Shown here: positions 17,047 to 26,144 of the stretch, piece by piece
Numbering within the stretch: position 1 is the first letter of the stretch
How the letters are laid out: the number at the start of each line of letters is the position of its first letter
Assembly (NCBI GenBank): GCA_964368625.1
Contig: CAYJBH010000008.1
Location: 32,602-96,601 of the forward strand
Length of the DNA: 64,000 bases
From: CAYJBH01 sp964368625
Lineage (GTDB): Bacteria > Bacillota > Clostridia > Oscillospirales > Ruminococcaceae
Direction: 5' to 3'
Notes under the pieces: model-generated
Databases searched by the model: none
Seen by the model: only the letters and a program-made list of their open reading frames with translations
What the model was told of the DNA's origin: nothing
Translations under genes and position numbers: made by a program

Positions 17047-17838
17047 ATGAGGTACGTGCTTAGTGATGCAAGGCGTGTTGTTATAAAGGTGGGCTCATCT
17101 ACCTTAACACATGATACCGGAAGGATGAACCTTGCAAGGGCAGAAAAGCTCTCCATGGTTATCAGTGATCTATCCAACAGCGGACTTACACCTGTTTTGG
17201 TTAGTTCCGGCTCGGTTGCTCTTGGTGTTGGCAGGTTGCAGATATCGCCCGGCAGTGAAAATATACGGTTAAAACAGGCAGCGGCGGCTGTGGGTCAGTG
17301 TGAGCTTATGAGCATGTATGACAGGTTTTTTTCTGCCTACGGAAAACAGATAGCCCAGATACTGTTAACCAAGGATGTTCTCGATCATGAGAACCGTCGA
17401 GAAAATGCGATAAACACCTTTGAGAGCCTTTTTGAGATGGGGATAATTCCGGTTGTTAACGAAAACGATACCATATCATACGAGGGAATTAAGTTTACCG
17501 ATAACGACATGATGGCATCATATGTTGCAACAATTTTAAACGCCGATGCCTTAATAATCCTATCCGATATAGATGGGCTTTACGATAAAAACCCAACCCT
17601 GCCTGATGCAAAGATAATTAATCGCATAGAGGCGATAACCGAAGAGATAGAGGCGGCGGTAGCCCCAACAGGAACCAAACGAGGCACCGGCGGAATGGCA
17701 ACCAAGCTAACGGCGGCAAGGCTGGTTACCGAAAACGGAATACCGATGGTGATAGCAAACGGAAGTAAACCCGAACTGCTTTACGATATTTTAGGCGGCA
17801 AAGAGGTGGGTAGCTTTTTTGTGCCGATTGATAGGTAG
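17047..17838 (+). CDS. proB: Glutamate 5-kinase, short form without PUA domain
   Basis: First enzyme of proline synthesis, phosphorylating glutamate. Amino-acid-kinase fold: VVIKVGSSTLTHDTGRMN, LVSSGSVALGVGRL, PVVNENDTISYEGIKFTDND, ILSDIDGLYDKNP and GTKRGTGGMATKLTAA. The 263-aa protein stops after the kinase domain; the C-terminal PUA domain found in longer ProB proteins is absent, as in several Firmicutes. proA is not adjacent. It stands just before the glycan cluster, 52 bases upstream of the GNAT gene. Confidence 0.96.
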   Translation: MRYVLSDARRVVIKVGSSTLTHDTGRMNLARAEKLSMVISDLSNSGLTPVLVSSGSVALGVGRLQISPGSENIRLKQAAAAVGQCELMSMYDRFFSAYGKQIAQILLTKDVLDHENRRENAINTFESLFEMGIIPVVNENDTISYEGIKFTDNDMMASYVATILNADALIILSDIDGLYDKNPTLPDAKIINRIEAITEEIEAAVAPTGTKRGTGGMATKLTAARLVTENGIPMVIANGSKPELLYDILGGKEVGSFFVPIDR

Positions 17839-17890
17839 CGGTAGCAAGAATATAAGCGGCAGTAATAATACAATTTGTTAGGAATACCTG

Positions 17891-18433
17891 ATGTTAATGA
17901 AAGAACTTATTAGCGGCGATATAAAAATTAGACCTATAACAAGGCAAGATACCGAGTTGATTGTTAGCTGGAGAAATAATCCCGATGTAAAAAAACAATT
18001 TATTTTTCAGGGTGATTTTACAGCTGAACTGCATAATAACTGGCTTACAACACAGGTAAACACCGGTAGGGTAGCCCAGTTCATTATTGAACTTCTACCG
18101 GAAAGCACTCTGATAGGAAGTGTTTATCTGCGAGATATTGACATGCTACATAATAAGGCAGAGTTTGGTATTTTTTTATCATGCAAAGAGGTTATGGGCA
18201 AGGGGTATGGTACTATTGTAACTAACCTGATACTACAATATGCATTTGAAGATTTGCAGCTGAATAAGGTGTTTTTGCGTGTGCTTTCTGAAAATAAGAG
18301 GGCGGTAAAGAGTTATTTAAAGTCAGGCTTTCAGCTTGAGGGTGAGTTTAAAGAGGATGTTAGGATAAACGATGAATACAAGGATGTAACATTTATGGCA
18401 ATATTTGCCGATGAAGGAAGGGGTAAAACTTAA
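17891..18433 (+). CDS. GNAT acetyltransferase, RimJ/RimL-PseH type
   Basis: N-acetyltransferase of 180 aa. Motifs: IKIRPITRQDTELIVSWRNN at the start, FGIFLSCKEVMGKGYGTIVT (acetyl-CoA pyrophosphate loop), and LRVLSENKRAVKSYLKSGFQ (helix for CoA). This subgroup includes PseH/FdtC-type enzymes that acetylate amino sugars bound to nucleotides. Because a WecE-like sugar aminotransferase sits in the same cluster, acetylation of a dTDP-4-amino-4,6-dideoxyhexose is a reasonable guess. AGGA precedes the ATG. Confidence 0.85.
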   Translation: MLMKELISGDIKIRPITRQDTELIVSWRNNPDVKKQFIFQGDFTAELHNNWLTTQVNTGRVAQFIIELLPESTLIGSVYLRDIDMLHNKAEFGIFLSCKEVMGKGYGTIVTNLILQYAFEDLQLNKVFLRVLSENKRAVKSYLKSGFQLEGEFKEDVRINDEYKDVTFMAIFADEGRGKT

Positions 18434-18435
18434 TT

Positions 18436-19374
18436 ATGAAACTTTCGTTTGTTATCCCTTGCTATGGCTCGCAGGACAGCTTGGCCGGAGTGGTAGAAGA
18501 GATAAAAAATTTTGTATTAAAAAAAGATAAAACGCAGTATGAAATAATACTCGTTAACGATAATTCACCGGATGACGTTTATTCGGTTATTCAAAAATTA
18601 GCCGCTGATGATATTAATATTAAAGCAATTAACATGGCACAAAATTTTGGGCAACACTCGGCATTAATGGCGGGGTACAATCATGTTAGCGGCGATATAA
18701 TTATTTCTGTAGACGACGATGGACAGATACCCATAGAGGACACCTATAAATTAATAGAAAAGATTGAAGAAGGATATGATGCTGTTTATGCTAACTATCC
18801 CGACAGTGAGAGAGGGGAATTTCGATCTTTCGGCAGCAAAATAAATGATGTAATGGCAACCTATATGCTATCTAAGCCAAAAGGAGTTCGGATTACCAGC
18901 TATTTTGGAATGAAAAAGTTTATAGCAGAGGAGATTTGCAGATACAAAAATCCATACCCATACCTTGGCGGACTTGTATTCAGAGCTACAAAAAATGTGG
19001 CCACCGTAGATGTTAAGCTTAGGCCAAGGCAGACCGGAATCTCAGGTTACACCTTTAAAAAACTAATTTCACTCTGGCTAAACGGATTTACATCATTTTC
19101 TATTAAACCTCTTAGAATAGCATCGATAATGGGTTTTATTGTTGCCCTTATAGGTGCCGGATATGGTATTTATATAATTATAAATCGATTTACTAGCCCT
19201 ATTGTTCCAATGGGCTACAGCTCAATTATGGCGGTGTTGCTGTTTATTGGCGGAGCAATTATGTGTATGCTTGGACTGATTGGGGAGTATATTGGCAGAA
19301 TCTATATAAGTATAAGCGATGCACCACAGTATGTTATAAAGAACACTATCAATCTAAACAAAGATAAAAGCTAA
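18436..19374 (+). CDS. GT2 glycosyltransferase, GtrB/dolichol-phosphate-sugar synthase type
   Basis: Transfers a sugar from a nucleotide to polyprenyl phosphate. 312 aa: N-terminal GT-A fold with FVIPCYGSQDSLAG, ILVNDNSPDD, NFGQHSALMAGYNH and the metal-binding DDDGQ; then two C-terminal membrane helices (residues about 230-255 and 265-290) ending near LIGEYIGRIYI, as in GtrB. A close paralogue of the same length lies at 24.2 kb, so the cluster probably loads two different lipid-linked sugars. It begins two bases after the GNAT gene. Confidence 0.92.
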   Translation: MKLSFVIPCYGSQDSLAGVVEEIKNFVLKKDKTQYEIILVNDNSPDDVYSVIQKLAADDINIKAINMAQNFGQHSALMAGYNHVSGDIIISVDDDGQIPIEDTYKLIEKIEEGYDAVYANYPDSERGEFRSFGSKINDVMATYMLSKPKGVRITSYFGMKKFIAEEICRYKNPYPYLGGLVFRATKNVATVDVKLRPRQTGISGYTFKKLISLWLNGFTSFSIKPLRIASIMGFIVALIGAGYGIYIIINRFTSPIVPMGYSSIMAVLLFIGGAIMCMLGLIGEYIGRIYISISDAPQYVIKNTINLNKDKS

Positions 19375-19421
19375 ATTTAAAGTATATATTAGCTAAAAGT
19401 TAATTTTTAATGGAGTTATTG

Positions 19422-21359
19422 GTGGGAAAGAAATTAATAAAAATCAAGGATACAGCTATAGCATACTGTTTTTTTCAGGTTATATTCTTGTTAGGAACCA
19501 CTTTATTATTCGGAACTCGTTTTGAAATAAACGACGATCCGGGTATATCGGCAGTTCTTGCGGTTTCAGACAACAGCTTTTCACCATTTCAACATTATTT
19601 TTTATCTAAAACATTAAGCTTTTTTTATGCAAATTATGCCCTGCCATGGTGGACGATTTTTTCAATATTAACTATAATTGTATCTGCCGTGTTTCTTGCA
19701 TGTATTTTTTATCATGTTGTTCAAAAACAGTATAGAGTGTTATTATTGATAATAAACACATCAGCAATTTACTTATTTTGCCTTAGCGATATTAACTTTA
19801 CAAGAACAGCAGGGGTTGCTGCAATCGCTGCTGTTTTATTGTTTATCAATATGCTTGAAGAGGGCAGAAAACATTGGGTAATTAAGTTGCTTTTTTCGTT
19901 ACTTTTAACGATTATTTCGGTATCAATTCGTTATGAAAGCACCTTGCTAATAGCAGGTTTTGGATGTGTGACAGTTTTTGCAAAATATATTAGTGAGTGG
20001 AAATTTTCTGCTCAATACCTAATCGGATACATAAAAAAGTATTACGCATATCTGTTTTTATTAATCTTCATTGTTCTGTATCCTCTTACCAATAATCTAT
20101 TGTTAGATGTTGATGAGAAGGAGTTTCTGCAGTATAATTCTCACAGGGTTACCGTAACCGACTATAGTTATAACGATATCAACGAGTCATCAAATATGTT
20201 TGATGAACTGCCGATAACATATAGTGATTATTTAGCATATAAAAATTGGGTAAACGAGGACTTTGATACATTCAGCTACGAAAATGTAGAATTGATTGCA
20301 AAGAGCTTATCTAACCGGCAGACTGCACCAAGCTTATTAGTACTTCAAAATGACCTTCTGGCACTCATTATCATGATATTTGTATTAATATCGGTGCTTG
20401 CAATACTAATAAATCCCAAAAGGAACATAAGAATAGTCGTAATACACTGGTTGTTTTTGTGCATTGTTGCGATATATCTTTCGATTACGGGACGACTGCC
20501 GTCACGTGTGTTTGAAACTATGCTTTTATATTGTATTCTTGCCGTTTGTTATACAGGTTTCTGCCGAGATAAAAACATAAAGACGATAGAAAAGGCAACA
20601 TTAAAGCAAAGGATTATTATAACTTTTTCAGTGTTAATACTAGCCACATCTAGTCTCACCGCATTAATAAAAACTGTTGAGGCTAATCAAGAATATGATA
20701 GAGTAGGTAATTTCTACCCCTATCTCGACTATATTAATAACGATAAAGATAACATATACTTTGCAACAACTAGCTTTAGCAGACATAATAGATTTGACAT
20801 CGGTTATGTATATCCCGGTAACGATTGGCTTAGCAATTTATTCTATCTTGGAGGATGGGGTTCAAGGATGCCGTATATGGTTGATCGTTTAGAAGATATA
20901 GAAATCGATAATCCATTTAAAGCCCTATACGAAAAGGATAACGTACTGTGTATTACAAACGATTACGTAACGTCATTATTGCTCGAAAATCATAATCCCG
21001 ACATCACCTATAGCAAGGTAGACGACATCGGAATATATGATATCGTGAAGTATACAGCACCATTAGATGCAAGCTATGAGGAACTTTTAGGGGTGAACTA
21101 TAGCATAGAGATAATTGAGGACGAAGATCCAACCGATAGCTATACCCATCTCGTAACCGGACAGATTGATGATGCTAACATTAAATATCTCTATATTAAT
21201 ATAGAGGATGATGAAAGGGTATATAGCTATCAACTGCGTATTAAAGACGATTTAAGTTTTATAGCATATTTATCGGATGCACCTATGGAATATAATGGTT
21301 ATAGCTTAATTGCAAAGCTAAATGATGGAACAAACAGCTATTACAGCGTTAAAAATTGA
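19422..21359 (+). CDS. Large membrane protein, possible GT-C glycosyltransferase
   Basis: 645-aa integral membrane protein with about ten hydrophobic segments (including AYCFFQVIFLLGTTLLFG and YLFLLIFIVLYPLTN) and a long soluble C-terminal part from about residue 430. The first extracytoplasmic loop has EINDDPGI, an acidic pair where GT-C enzymes keep catalytic residues. Clustered with GtrB-like enzymes, it could move sugars from polyprenyl phosphate to a glycan, like GtrC-type proteins. An ATG lies at 19410, but GGAG is placed ideally for GTG at 19422, so that start is preferred. No family motif decides the function. Confidence 0.75.
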   Translation: MGKKLIKIKDTAIAYCFFQVIFLLGTTLLFGTRFEINDDPGISAVLAVSDNSFSPFQHYFLSKTLSFFYANYALPWWTIFSILTIIVSAVFLACIFYHVVQKQYRVLLLIINTSAIYLFCLSDINFTRTAGVAAIAAVLLFINMLEEGRKHWVIKLLFSLLLTIISVSIRYESTLLIAGFGCVTVFAKYISEWKFSAQYLIGYIKKYYAYLFLLIFIVLYPLTNNLLLDVDEKEFLQYNSHRVTVTDYSYNDINESSNMFDELPITYSDYLAYKNWVNEDFDTFSYENVELIAKSLSNRQTAPSLLVLQNDLLALIIMIFVLISVLAILINPKRNIRIVVIHWLFLCIVAIYLSITGRLPSRVFETMLLYCILAVCYTGFCRDKNIKTIEKATLKQRIIITFSVLILATSSLTALIKTVEANQEYDRVGNFYPYLDYINNDKDNIYFATTSFSRHNRFDIGYVYPGNDWLSNLFYLGGWGSRMPYMVDRLEDIEIDNPFKALYEKDNVLCITNDYVTSLLLENHNPDITYSKVDDIGIYDIVKYTAPLDASYEELLGVNYSIEIIEDEDPTDSYTHLVTGQIDDANIKYLYINIEDDERVYSYQLRIKDDLSFIAYLSDAPMEYNGYSLIAKLNDGTNSYYSVKN

Positions 21360-21431
21360 CAGAGTACGGTAAAAACAGTAGCGTTTTTAATAGCAAGAAT
21401 ATAAACACAAGGATAGCTTACAGGAGATTAA

Positions 21432-22085
21432 ATGAAGCAGATTATACTGTTTGGAACAAAGCAGTTTCCAAGACTTATTAAAGAATATATAGAACGCTTT
21501 ACCGACGATAAGGTTGCCGCATTTTGTTGCAACAAAGAGTTTATCGACGTAGAGGAGATAGACACTCTGCCGGTGGTAGCGTTAGAGGAGGTTGAAAAAC
21601 ACTACTCACCGGACAGGTTTTTGGTTCTGCCTACCGTTGGCTATACCAAGATGAACAGCCTGCGCAAAACTATTGTTAATATCTTTAGAGATAAAGGGTA
21701 TAGCTTTTACAGCTTTATCCATCCAACGGCTACAATCTATGGTGATAAAATCGGTGAGGGGAACATTATATTAGAGCAGGTTAACATAGGAATGCACACC
21801 GAGTTTGGAAGCTTCAACATGGTTTTTAATGGCTGTCAGCTTTCTCATCATGGGAAAATAGGTGATTATAATCATTTTTCACCTGCGGTAGCACTCGGTG
21901 GTAATGTTACCATTAAAGACAGATGCTTTTTTGGAATAAATTCGACAATAAGGGACAGCATTGTAATAGAGGAAGCAACCCTTGTCGGAGCAGGATGCTA
22001 TATAAACAAATCAACAACAAAAGGCGCTGTAATAACACCTGCTGCCACAATACATCGAACCAAAAACAGCGAGGAGTTCATATGA
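21432..22085 (+). CDS. NeuD/PglD-type sugar O/N-acetyltransferase
   Basis: Left-handed beta-helix acetyltransferase of 217 aa. N-terminal Rossmann-like part (IILFGTKQFPRLIKEYIE), then hexapeptide repeats from about residue 95: IHPTATIYGDKIGEGNIILE, NHFSPAVALGGNVTIKDRCF, FGINSTIRDSIVIEEATLVG. The catalytic histidine is likely in QLSHHGKIGDYNHFS. It overlaps the WbqC gene by four bases, and GGAG precedes its ATG. Probably acetylates a sugar of the surface glycan. Confidence 0.9.
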   Translation: MKQIILFGTKQFPRLIKEYIERFTDDKVAAFCCNKEFIDVEEIDTLPVVALEEVEKHYSPDRFLVLPTVGYTKMNSLRKTIVNIFRDKGYSFYSFIHPTATIYGDKIGEGNIILEQVNIGMHTEFGSFNMVFNGCQLSHHGKIGDYNHFSPAVALGGNVTIKDRCFFGINSTIRDSIVIEEATLVGAGCYINKSTTKGAVITPAATIHRTKNSEEFI

Positions 22086-22795
22086 AAAAAGCGGCTCTGT
22101 TTCAATCAAACTATATTCCGTGGAAAGGTTATTTCGACATTATAAACGATGTTGATATATTCGTGTTTTACGATGATGTTCAGTATACCAAGCGTGATTG
22201 GCGAAACCGAAACTACATAAAGGCGAAATCAGGCACCATTCTTTTAACCGTACCGGTGCAAAACGATGATCTTCGTAACAAAAAGATTTATGAGGTGGAG
22301 ATAGACCAAAAAACCGACTGGCAGGAAAAACATTTAAAAACCATACTGCTCTCCTATGCCAAATCGCCACATCTAAATGAGTATAAGGACATGTTAAACG
22401 AGATATATGTTAATAATCGCTGGGAAAACCTCTGTGAACTTAACAGGTTTTGCACCAAGATAATCTGCGAAAAACTTGGCATAAAAACACAGTTTTTAAA
22501 CCTTGAAGATATGAATATAGAAGGCAATAAAAACGGCGAGCGAATACTAAAGGTGTGCAAGGAAATCGATTGTGATTATGTTTTAAACGGCCCTGCGGCA
22601 CAGGAGTTTGTAGACGACGATTATCTTGCGGCAAACGGTGTTACCATTGAGTATAAAAAATATGATTACCCACCGTATCGTCAGCTGAATTTCCCTTTCG
22701 AGCATGGGGTTTCAGTGCTGGATCTGCTTTTCCAAACCGGTAAGGATGCACCAAAATATATCTGGGGTGAGCGTAGCGAAAAAATTGACGAATAG
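22082..22795 (+). CDS. WbqC-like family protein
   Basis: 237-aa cytosolic protein of the WbqC family, often found beside sugar-aminotransferase genes in glycan loci; the reaction is not established. Recognised from KKAALFQSNYIPWKGYFDII, YDDVQYTKRDWRNRNYIK, LLTVPVQN, and the end YPPYRQLNFPFEHGVSVLDL. The frame is open further upstream, but GAGGAG six bases before the ATG at 22082, overlapping the NeuD stop (ATGA), sets the start. Confidence 0.9.
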   Translation: MKKAALFQSNYIPWKGYFDIINDVDIFVFYDDVQYTKRDWRNRNYIKAKSGTILLTVPVQNDDLRNKKIYEVEIDQKTDWQEKHLKTILLSYAKSPHLNEYKDMLNEIYVNNRWENLCELNRFCTKIICEKLGIKTQFLNLEDMNIEGNKNGERILKVCKEIDCDYVLNGPAAQEFVDDDYLAANGVTIEYKKYDYPPYRQLNFPFEHGVSVLDLLFQTGKDAPKYIWGERSEKIDE

Positions 22796-22808
22796 ATATA
22801 GCTATATA

Positions 22809-22837
22809 TTGACAAACAAAAGCAAGTAAAGTAAACT
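22809..22837 (+). promoter_or_regulatory. Internal promoter before the pyruvyl transferase gene
   Basis: TTGACA (22809-22814), 17 bases, TAAACT (22832-22837). The following leader shares a 17-base string with the proB leader (see 22846-22862 and 17016-17032). Confidence 0.5.
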
Positions 22838-22875
22838 TAATTGATAATAGATTATAAAAAGGTGATGTGATATTT

Positions 22876-24204
22876 ATGGGAAACAAAAAGAAAATTTTAG
22901 TAACCGGGCTTGTGTCGTTACATTGGGGTAGGATAGAATTTGGAAATAACGGCAATTATTATATTATGATGCCGTTTTTTAAAGAGCTGCACCGGGTGTT
23001 TCCGGATGCCGATATCTACACCACCTTTCAGCTATCGGATGAATTTCGTGATATTGCCGATATTAATATATTGCCTTTAAGCCAGTATTTTTCGTGGCGC
23101 GAAAACGATGAGGATTTAACCGAGGCGCTAAAAGAATTTGCAGTAGCAGATATTTACAAAAAAACAGGTGTGCTAACCTCAACAACACCGTTTATAGAAA
23201 CCTTAAAGACAACAGACCTTCTCATATCCTATCATGGGGATATGTGGGGTGATAACAGAGAATCTACAAATGCAAATCGCTTTTTAGTTGATCTGTTAAA
23301 AAATGCCACAGCACAAAAAATGGGAATACCAACCGTTCTTTTTGCAAACTCGCCAGGTCCGATAGATAACATAGATATGCGCAAGGTAGCAAAAGAGGTT
23401 TACGAAAATTTTGACCTTGTTGTGAATCGTGAGGCTATATCAAAGACTATTTTTGAGGAATACGGTTTTGATGTATCCAAAACCACATCTAAGGCTTGTC
23501 CTGCCTTTTTATTTAGCGAGGAATACTATCCAAAAAAGGTAGAGTTAAACTCTATTTTAAAGAGCGAGGGGATAAGAGACGATGTTCCGCTTGTAGGCTT
23601 TATAGTTACAACAAATTCACTCCCGGGCGGCGAGTTTTCTGATTGGGAGCGAGACGATGAGGATTTTTTAATCCTTGCAAAGCTGGTAGAATATGCAGTA
23701 ACCGAGTGTAACGAATATATAGTGTTGTTTTCTCATAGCGATGGCTTTGTATTAGAGCCCGAGTTTAAGCGCGTTCATTGGAGAGACTACCGAATGGTTT
23801 GTCAGCTATACAATCTACTTGAAAAGCGTGGCATTGCAGACATGAGCCATGTGTTTAAGGTGGATGGTATATACCAACCGTGGGAAACTCATGCACTGAT
23901 AGGTTACTTCGATAAGTTAATATCAGGTAAGGTTCATGGTGCGGTAGGTGGAATGGAACAACATGTACCAACAATGCCCATTAACTATCAAAACGGACCG
24001 AATGCGCATAAAATGCAGGGAATGTATTCAATTATTGGTATGGATAAATACATTGTTCCAAGAGGAACAGAGGACATGATACCTTACTATAAGACTGTTA
24101 GCGAGAACGCTTTACAGGTAGGTGAGGATCTAAAGAGGAATATCGTTGAGGTTCGCAACATGGTTCATGAAGAGTTTGATATGTTGAAGGACTATATAAA
24201 GTAG
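22876..24204 (+). CDS. Polysaccharide pyruvyl transferase family protein
   Basis: 442-aa cytosolic enzyme of the CsaB/WcaK family that adds a pyruvate ketal to glycan sugars using phosphoenolpyruvate. Supporting segments: ILVTGLVSLHWGRIEFGNNG at the N-terminus, the lectin-like middle DLLISYHGDMWGDN, FDLVVNREAISKTIFEEYG, and the C-terminal ISGKVHGAVGGMEQHVPTM with the conserved HG pair. GTG at 22867 is in frame, but AAGGTGA fits the ATG at 22876 better. Ketal pyruvate on wall glycans commonly anchors SLH-domain proteins; that role is only a possibility here. Confidence 0.85.
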   Translation: MGNKKKILVTGLVSLHWGRIEFGNNGNYYIMMPFFKELHRVFPDADIYTTFQLSDEFRDIADINILPLSQYFSWRENDEDLTEALKEFAVADIYKKTGVLTSTTPFIETLKTTDLLISYHGDMWGDNRESTNANRFLVDLLKNATAQKMGIPTVLFANSPGPIDNIDMRKVAKEVYENFDLVVNREAISKTIFEEYGFDVSKTTSKACPAFLFSEEYYPKKVELNSILKSEGIRDDVPLVGFIVTTNSLPGGEFSDWERDDEDFLILAKLVEYAVTECNEYIVLFSHSDGFVLEPEFKRVHWRDYRMVCQLYNLLEKRGIADMSHVFKVDGIYQPWETHALIGYFDKLISGKVHGAVGGMEQHVPTMPINYQNGPNAHKMQGMYSIIGMDKYIVPRGTEDMIPYYKTVSENALQVGEDLKRNIVEVRNMVHEEFDMLKDYIK

Positions 24205-24224
24205 ACTAATTAATAAGGAATATT

Positions 24225-25163
24225 ATGGTTACAGTTGTGATACCCTGCTATCGCTCAAATGATTACATGCCAAAGGTTGTGAGTGGAATACAACATGTCT
24301 TTAACGGGCAGGAGTACCAAATTATTCTGGTGTGCGATGGCTCGCCGGATAACACTTTTTTAACAATAAAGGATCTGGCCGAAAAAGATAAAAATATAAT
24401 TGGGATTAACCTTTCGAGAAACTTTGGGCAAACCTCTGCTAGATACGCTGCGATTCCCTATATAAAGGGAGATACGGTGGTTTTTATGGACGATGACGGA
24501 GAACACTCGCCCTCAGATATACCTATGCTAATATCAAAACTAAATGAAGGATTTGATATTGTATATGCAGAGTTTGCCAATAAGACACATAGCAACTTTA
24601 AACAGCTTGGCAGCAACCTAAATCAATTTATGATGAGGAAGCTTTTGGGAATGCCAAAGGGTGTTAAATCTTCAAGCTTTTTTGTTGCTAAGCGTTTTGT
24701 TGTAGATGCCTTAAAAAACTATAAAAGTCATGCGCCATACAACAGCGGATACATACTTCAGGTTACTAAGAAGATGTGCAACGTTAGGGTGGAGCATCAC
24801 TCGAGAATCGGCGGACAAAGCGGATATTCACTAAAAAGTTTAATCTCTATTTGGCTAAATGGATTTACAAGCTTTTCGGTTGTGCCGCTTCGCTTCGCAT
24901 CATTATGTGGCATTCTTACTGCGTTGGCAGGTTTTATTTATGGAATATATACTGCAATAGTTCGTATAGTAAACCCTGCTGTTCCAGCCGGCTATTCTTC
25001 ACTTATAGTGGTTATCCTTTTTACATCCGGCATTTTAATGGTTTTACTAGGTCTCCTTGGAGAATACGTTGGTAGAATTTTTATGTTGCTTAATAATATA
25101 CCGCAGTATATTATTTCTGAGGTTGTAACAGCTGAAGAAGTAATAAATGATTCTGAGGTGTAA
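24225..25163 (+). CDS. GT2 glycosyltransferase, GtrB-like paralogue
   Basis: Second 312-aa enzyme of the same type as the one at 18.4 kb: VTVVIPCYRSNDYMPKVV, ILVCDGSPDN, LSRNFGQTSARYAAIPYI, MDDDGEHSPSDIP, then two C-terminal membrane helices ending in LGLLGEYVGRIFML. Overall organisation is conserved but the acceptor half differs, suggesting a different sugar. Immediately followed by two SMR-type half-transporters, which may flip the lipid-linked sugar it makes. Confidence 0.92.
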   Translation: MVTVVIPCYRSNDYMPKVVSGIQHVFNGQEYQIILVCDGSPDNTFLTIKDLAEKDKNIIGINLSRNFGQTSARYAAIPYIKGDTVVFMDDDGEHSPSDIPMLISKLNEGFDIVYAEFANKTHSNFKQLGSNLNQFMMRKLLGMPKGVKSSSFFVAKRFVVDALKNYKSHAPYNSGYILQVTKKMCNVRVEHHSRIGGQSGYSLKSLISIWLNGFTSFSVVPLRFASLCGILTALAGFIYGIYTAIVRIVNPAVPAGYSSLIVVILFTSGILMVLLGLLGEYVGRIFMLLNNIPQYIISEVVTAEEVINDSEV

Positions 25164-25170
25164 CAAGAAT

Positions 25171-25533
25171 ATGGAGTTAAAACCCGAAAATAAACCTCAA
25201 ATAAAGTATATATTTGCGCTACAGCTAGCAATCGTTATATTTTCTTTTACCGGAGTATTTCTTAAGTTTTCTGCAAACTATGAATTTTTATCGCTTGGGT
25301 ACTTTTTTATGTGTGCTGTTGCGGTGTTTTTTTCGGGCGTGTATGCAATTATCTGGCAGCTGCTACTAAAAAGAATTCCGCTACAGCTTGCCTATTCTAC
25401 TCGCTCTTCCACAACTATATGGAATTTAGTTTGGGCAACACTTATTTTTGCTGAAGATGTTACAATAAGTATGTTGATTGGAACTATATTAATTGTAGCG
25501 GGTGTAATTATTATGGTGACCGATCATGAATAG
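25171..25533 (+). CDS. SMR/EamA-type half-transporter, ArnE-like
   Basis: 120-aa protein with four predicted membrane helices (FALQLAIVIFSFTGVFLKFS, YFFMCAVAVFFSGVYAIIWQ, the third around TRSSTTIWNLVWATLIF, and ISMLIGTILIVAGVIIMV). Its size and pairing with a second SMR-like gene that overlaps it by eight bases resemble ArnE/ArnF, the two-subunit flippase for undecaprenyl-phosphate sugars. ATG at 25171 is used because GGTG lies 10 bases before it; an earlier in-frame ATG lacks a site. Confidence 0.75.
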   Translation: MELKPENKPQIKYIFALQLAIVIFSFTGVFLKFSANYEFLSLGYFFMCAVAVFFSGVYAIIWQLLLKRIPLQLAYSTRSSTTIWNLVWATLIFAEDVTISMLIGTILIVAGVIIMVTDHE

Positions 25534-25867
25534 TTATTTTTTTGCAATAGCTATACAACTGTTTGGTGTAACAGTTGCTTCGGTTTCCCAGCTGCTGTTA
25601 AAAAATTCTGCAATTAGTACGCATAAAAAATGGTGGCATCAATTTGTTAATGTTCGGGTGATAGCCTCATATGGTGCTATGCTGTTTTCGATACTATGTT
25701 CATCGATATCATTAAAAGTTTTACCGCTCTCAATGACCCCGGTTTTTACCGCCTATGGACAGGTGTTGGTGTATATCCTAAGTATAATTATTTTAAAAGA
25801 ACGAGTAACGCGACGTAGCGTTCTGGGTCTTTCGCTAATAATAATCGGTATACTATTATTTATGTAA
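25526..25867 (+). CDS. SMR/EamA-type half-transporter, ArnF-like
   Basis: 113 aa, four membrane helices, with the SMR-like ending YGQVLVYILSIIILKERVTR and SVLGLSLIIIGILLFM. Begins inside the end of the preceding half-transporter, so the two are almost certainly made together and form a heterodimer. With the GtrB-like gene just upstream, flipping of a polyprenyl-phosphate sugar to the outer leaflet is the best guess; small-molecule efflux is the alternative. Confidence 0.78.
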   Translation: MNSYFFAIAIQLFGVTVASVSQLLLKNSAISTHKKWWHQFVNVRVIASYGAMLFSILCSSISLKVLPLSMTPVFTAYGQVLVYILSIIILKERVTRRSVLGLSLIIIGILLFM

Positions 25868-25888
25868 AATAAATAATATATAGCGCCT

Positions 25889-25914
25889 TTGACATCTTCT
25901 ATTGTGTTTATAAT
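25889..25914 (+). promoter_or_regulatory. Possible promoter before the small peptide/XRE pair
   Basis: TTGACA (25889-25894) and TATAAT (25909-25914) are perfect hexamers but only 14 bases apart, three fewer than optimal. The short spacing may mean weak or activator-dependent use. Confidence 0.35.
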
Positions 25915-26031
25915 AGGAGGTGTTTTTTAGTTGTGCAAAATGATAATCCAAACAATGCAAAGAATATTATTTGCTTAATACAGAATGTTAAAGTTACTCT
26001 ATTTTGGTTAAAATATTATAAAGGTGGAAGT

Positions 26032-26118
26032 ATGACAATGAATTTTCAAACCAAAAGTTTTGTTCCTTTCAAACTAAATACGTTTAGATTTCGCCACCAC
26101 GTGGCCAAACCGGAATAA
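26032..26118 (+). CDS. Small peptide of 28 residues upstream of XRE gene
   Basis: Short frame MTMNFQTKSFVPFKLNTFRF followed by RHHVAKPE. AAGGTGG precedes the ATG by a good distance. The frame is open back to a GTG at 25933, which would give 61 aa. It ends 26 bases before the XRE regulator start. No similarity recognised. A peptide read with an XRE regulator could be a signal or antitoxin-like partner, but nothing in the sequence proves it. Confidence 0.35.
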   Translation: MTMNFQTKSFVPFKLNTFRFRHHVAKPE

Positions 26119-26144
26119 ATATCAAGAAAGGAATGGTCGTAATT

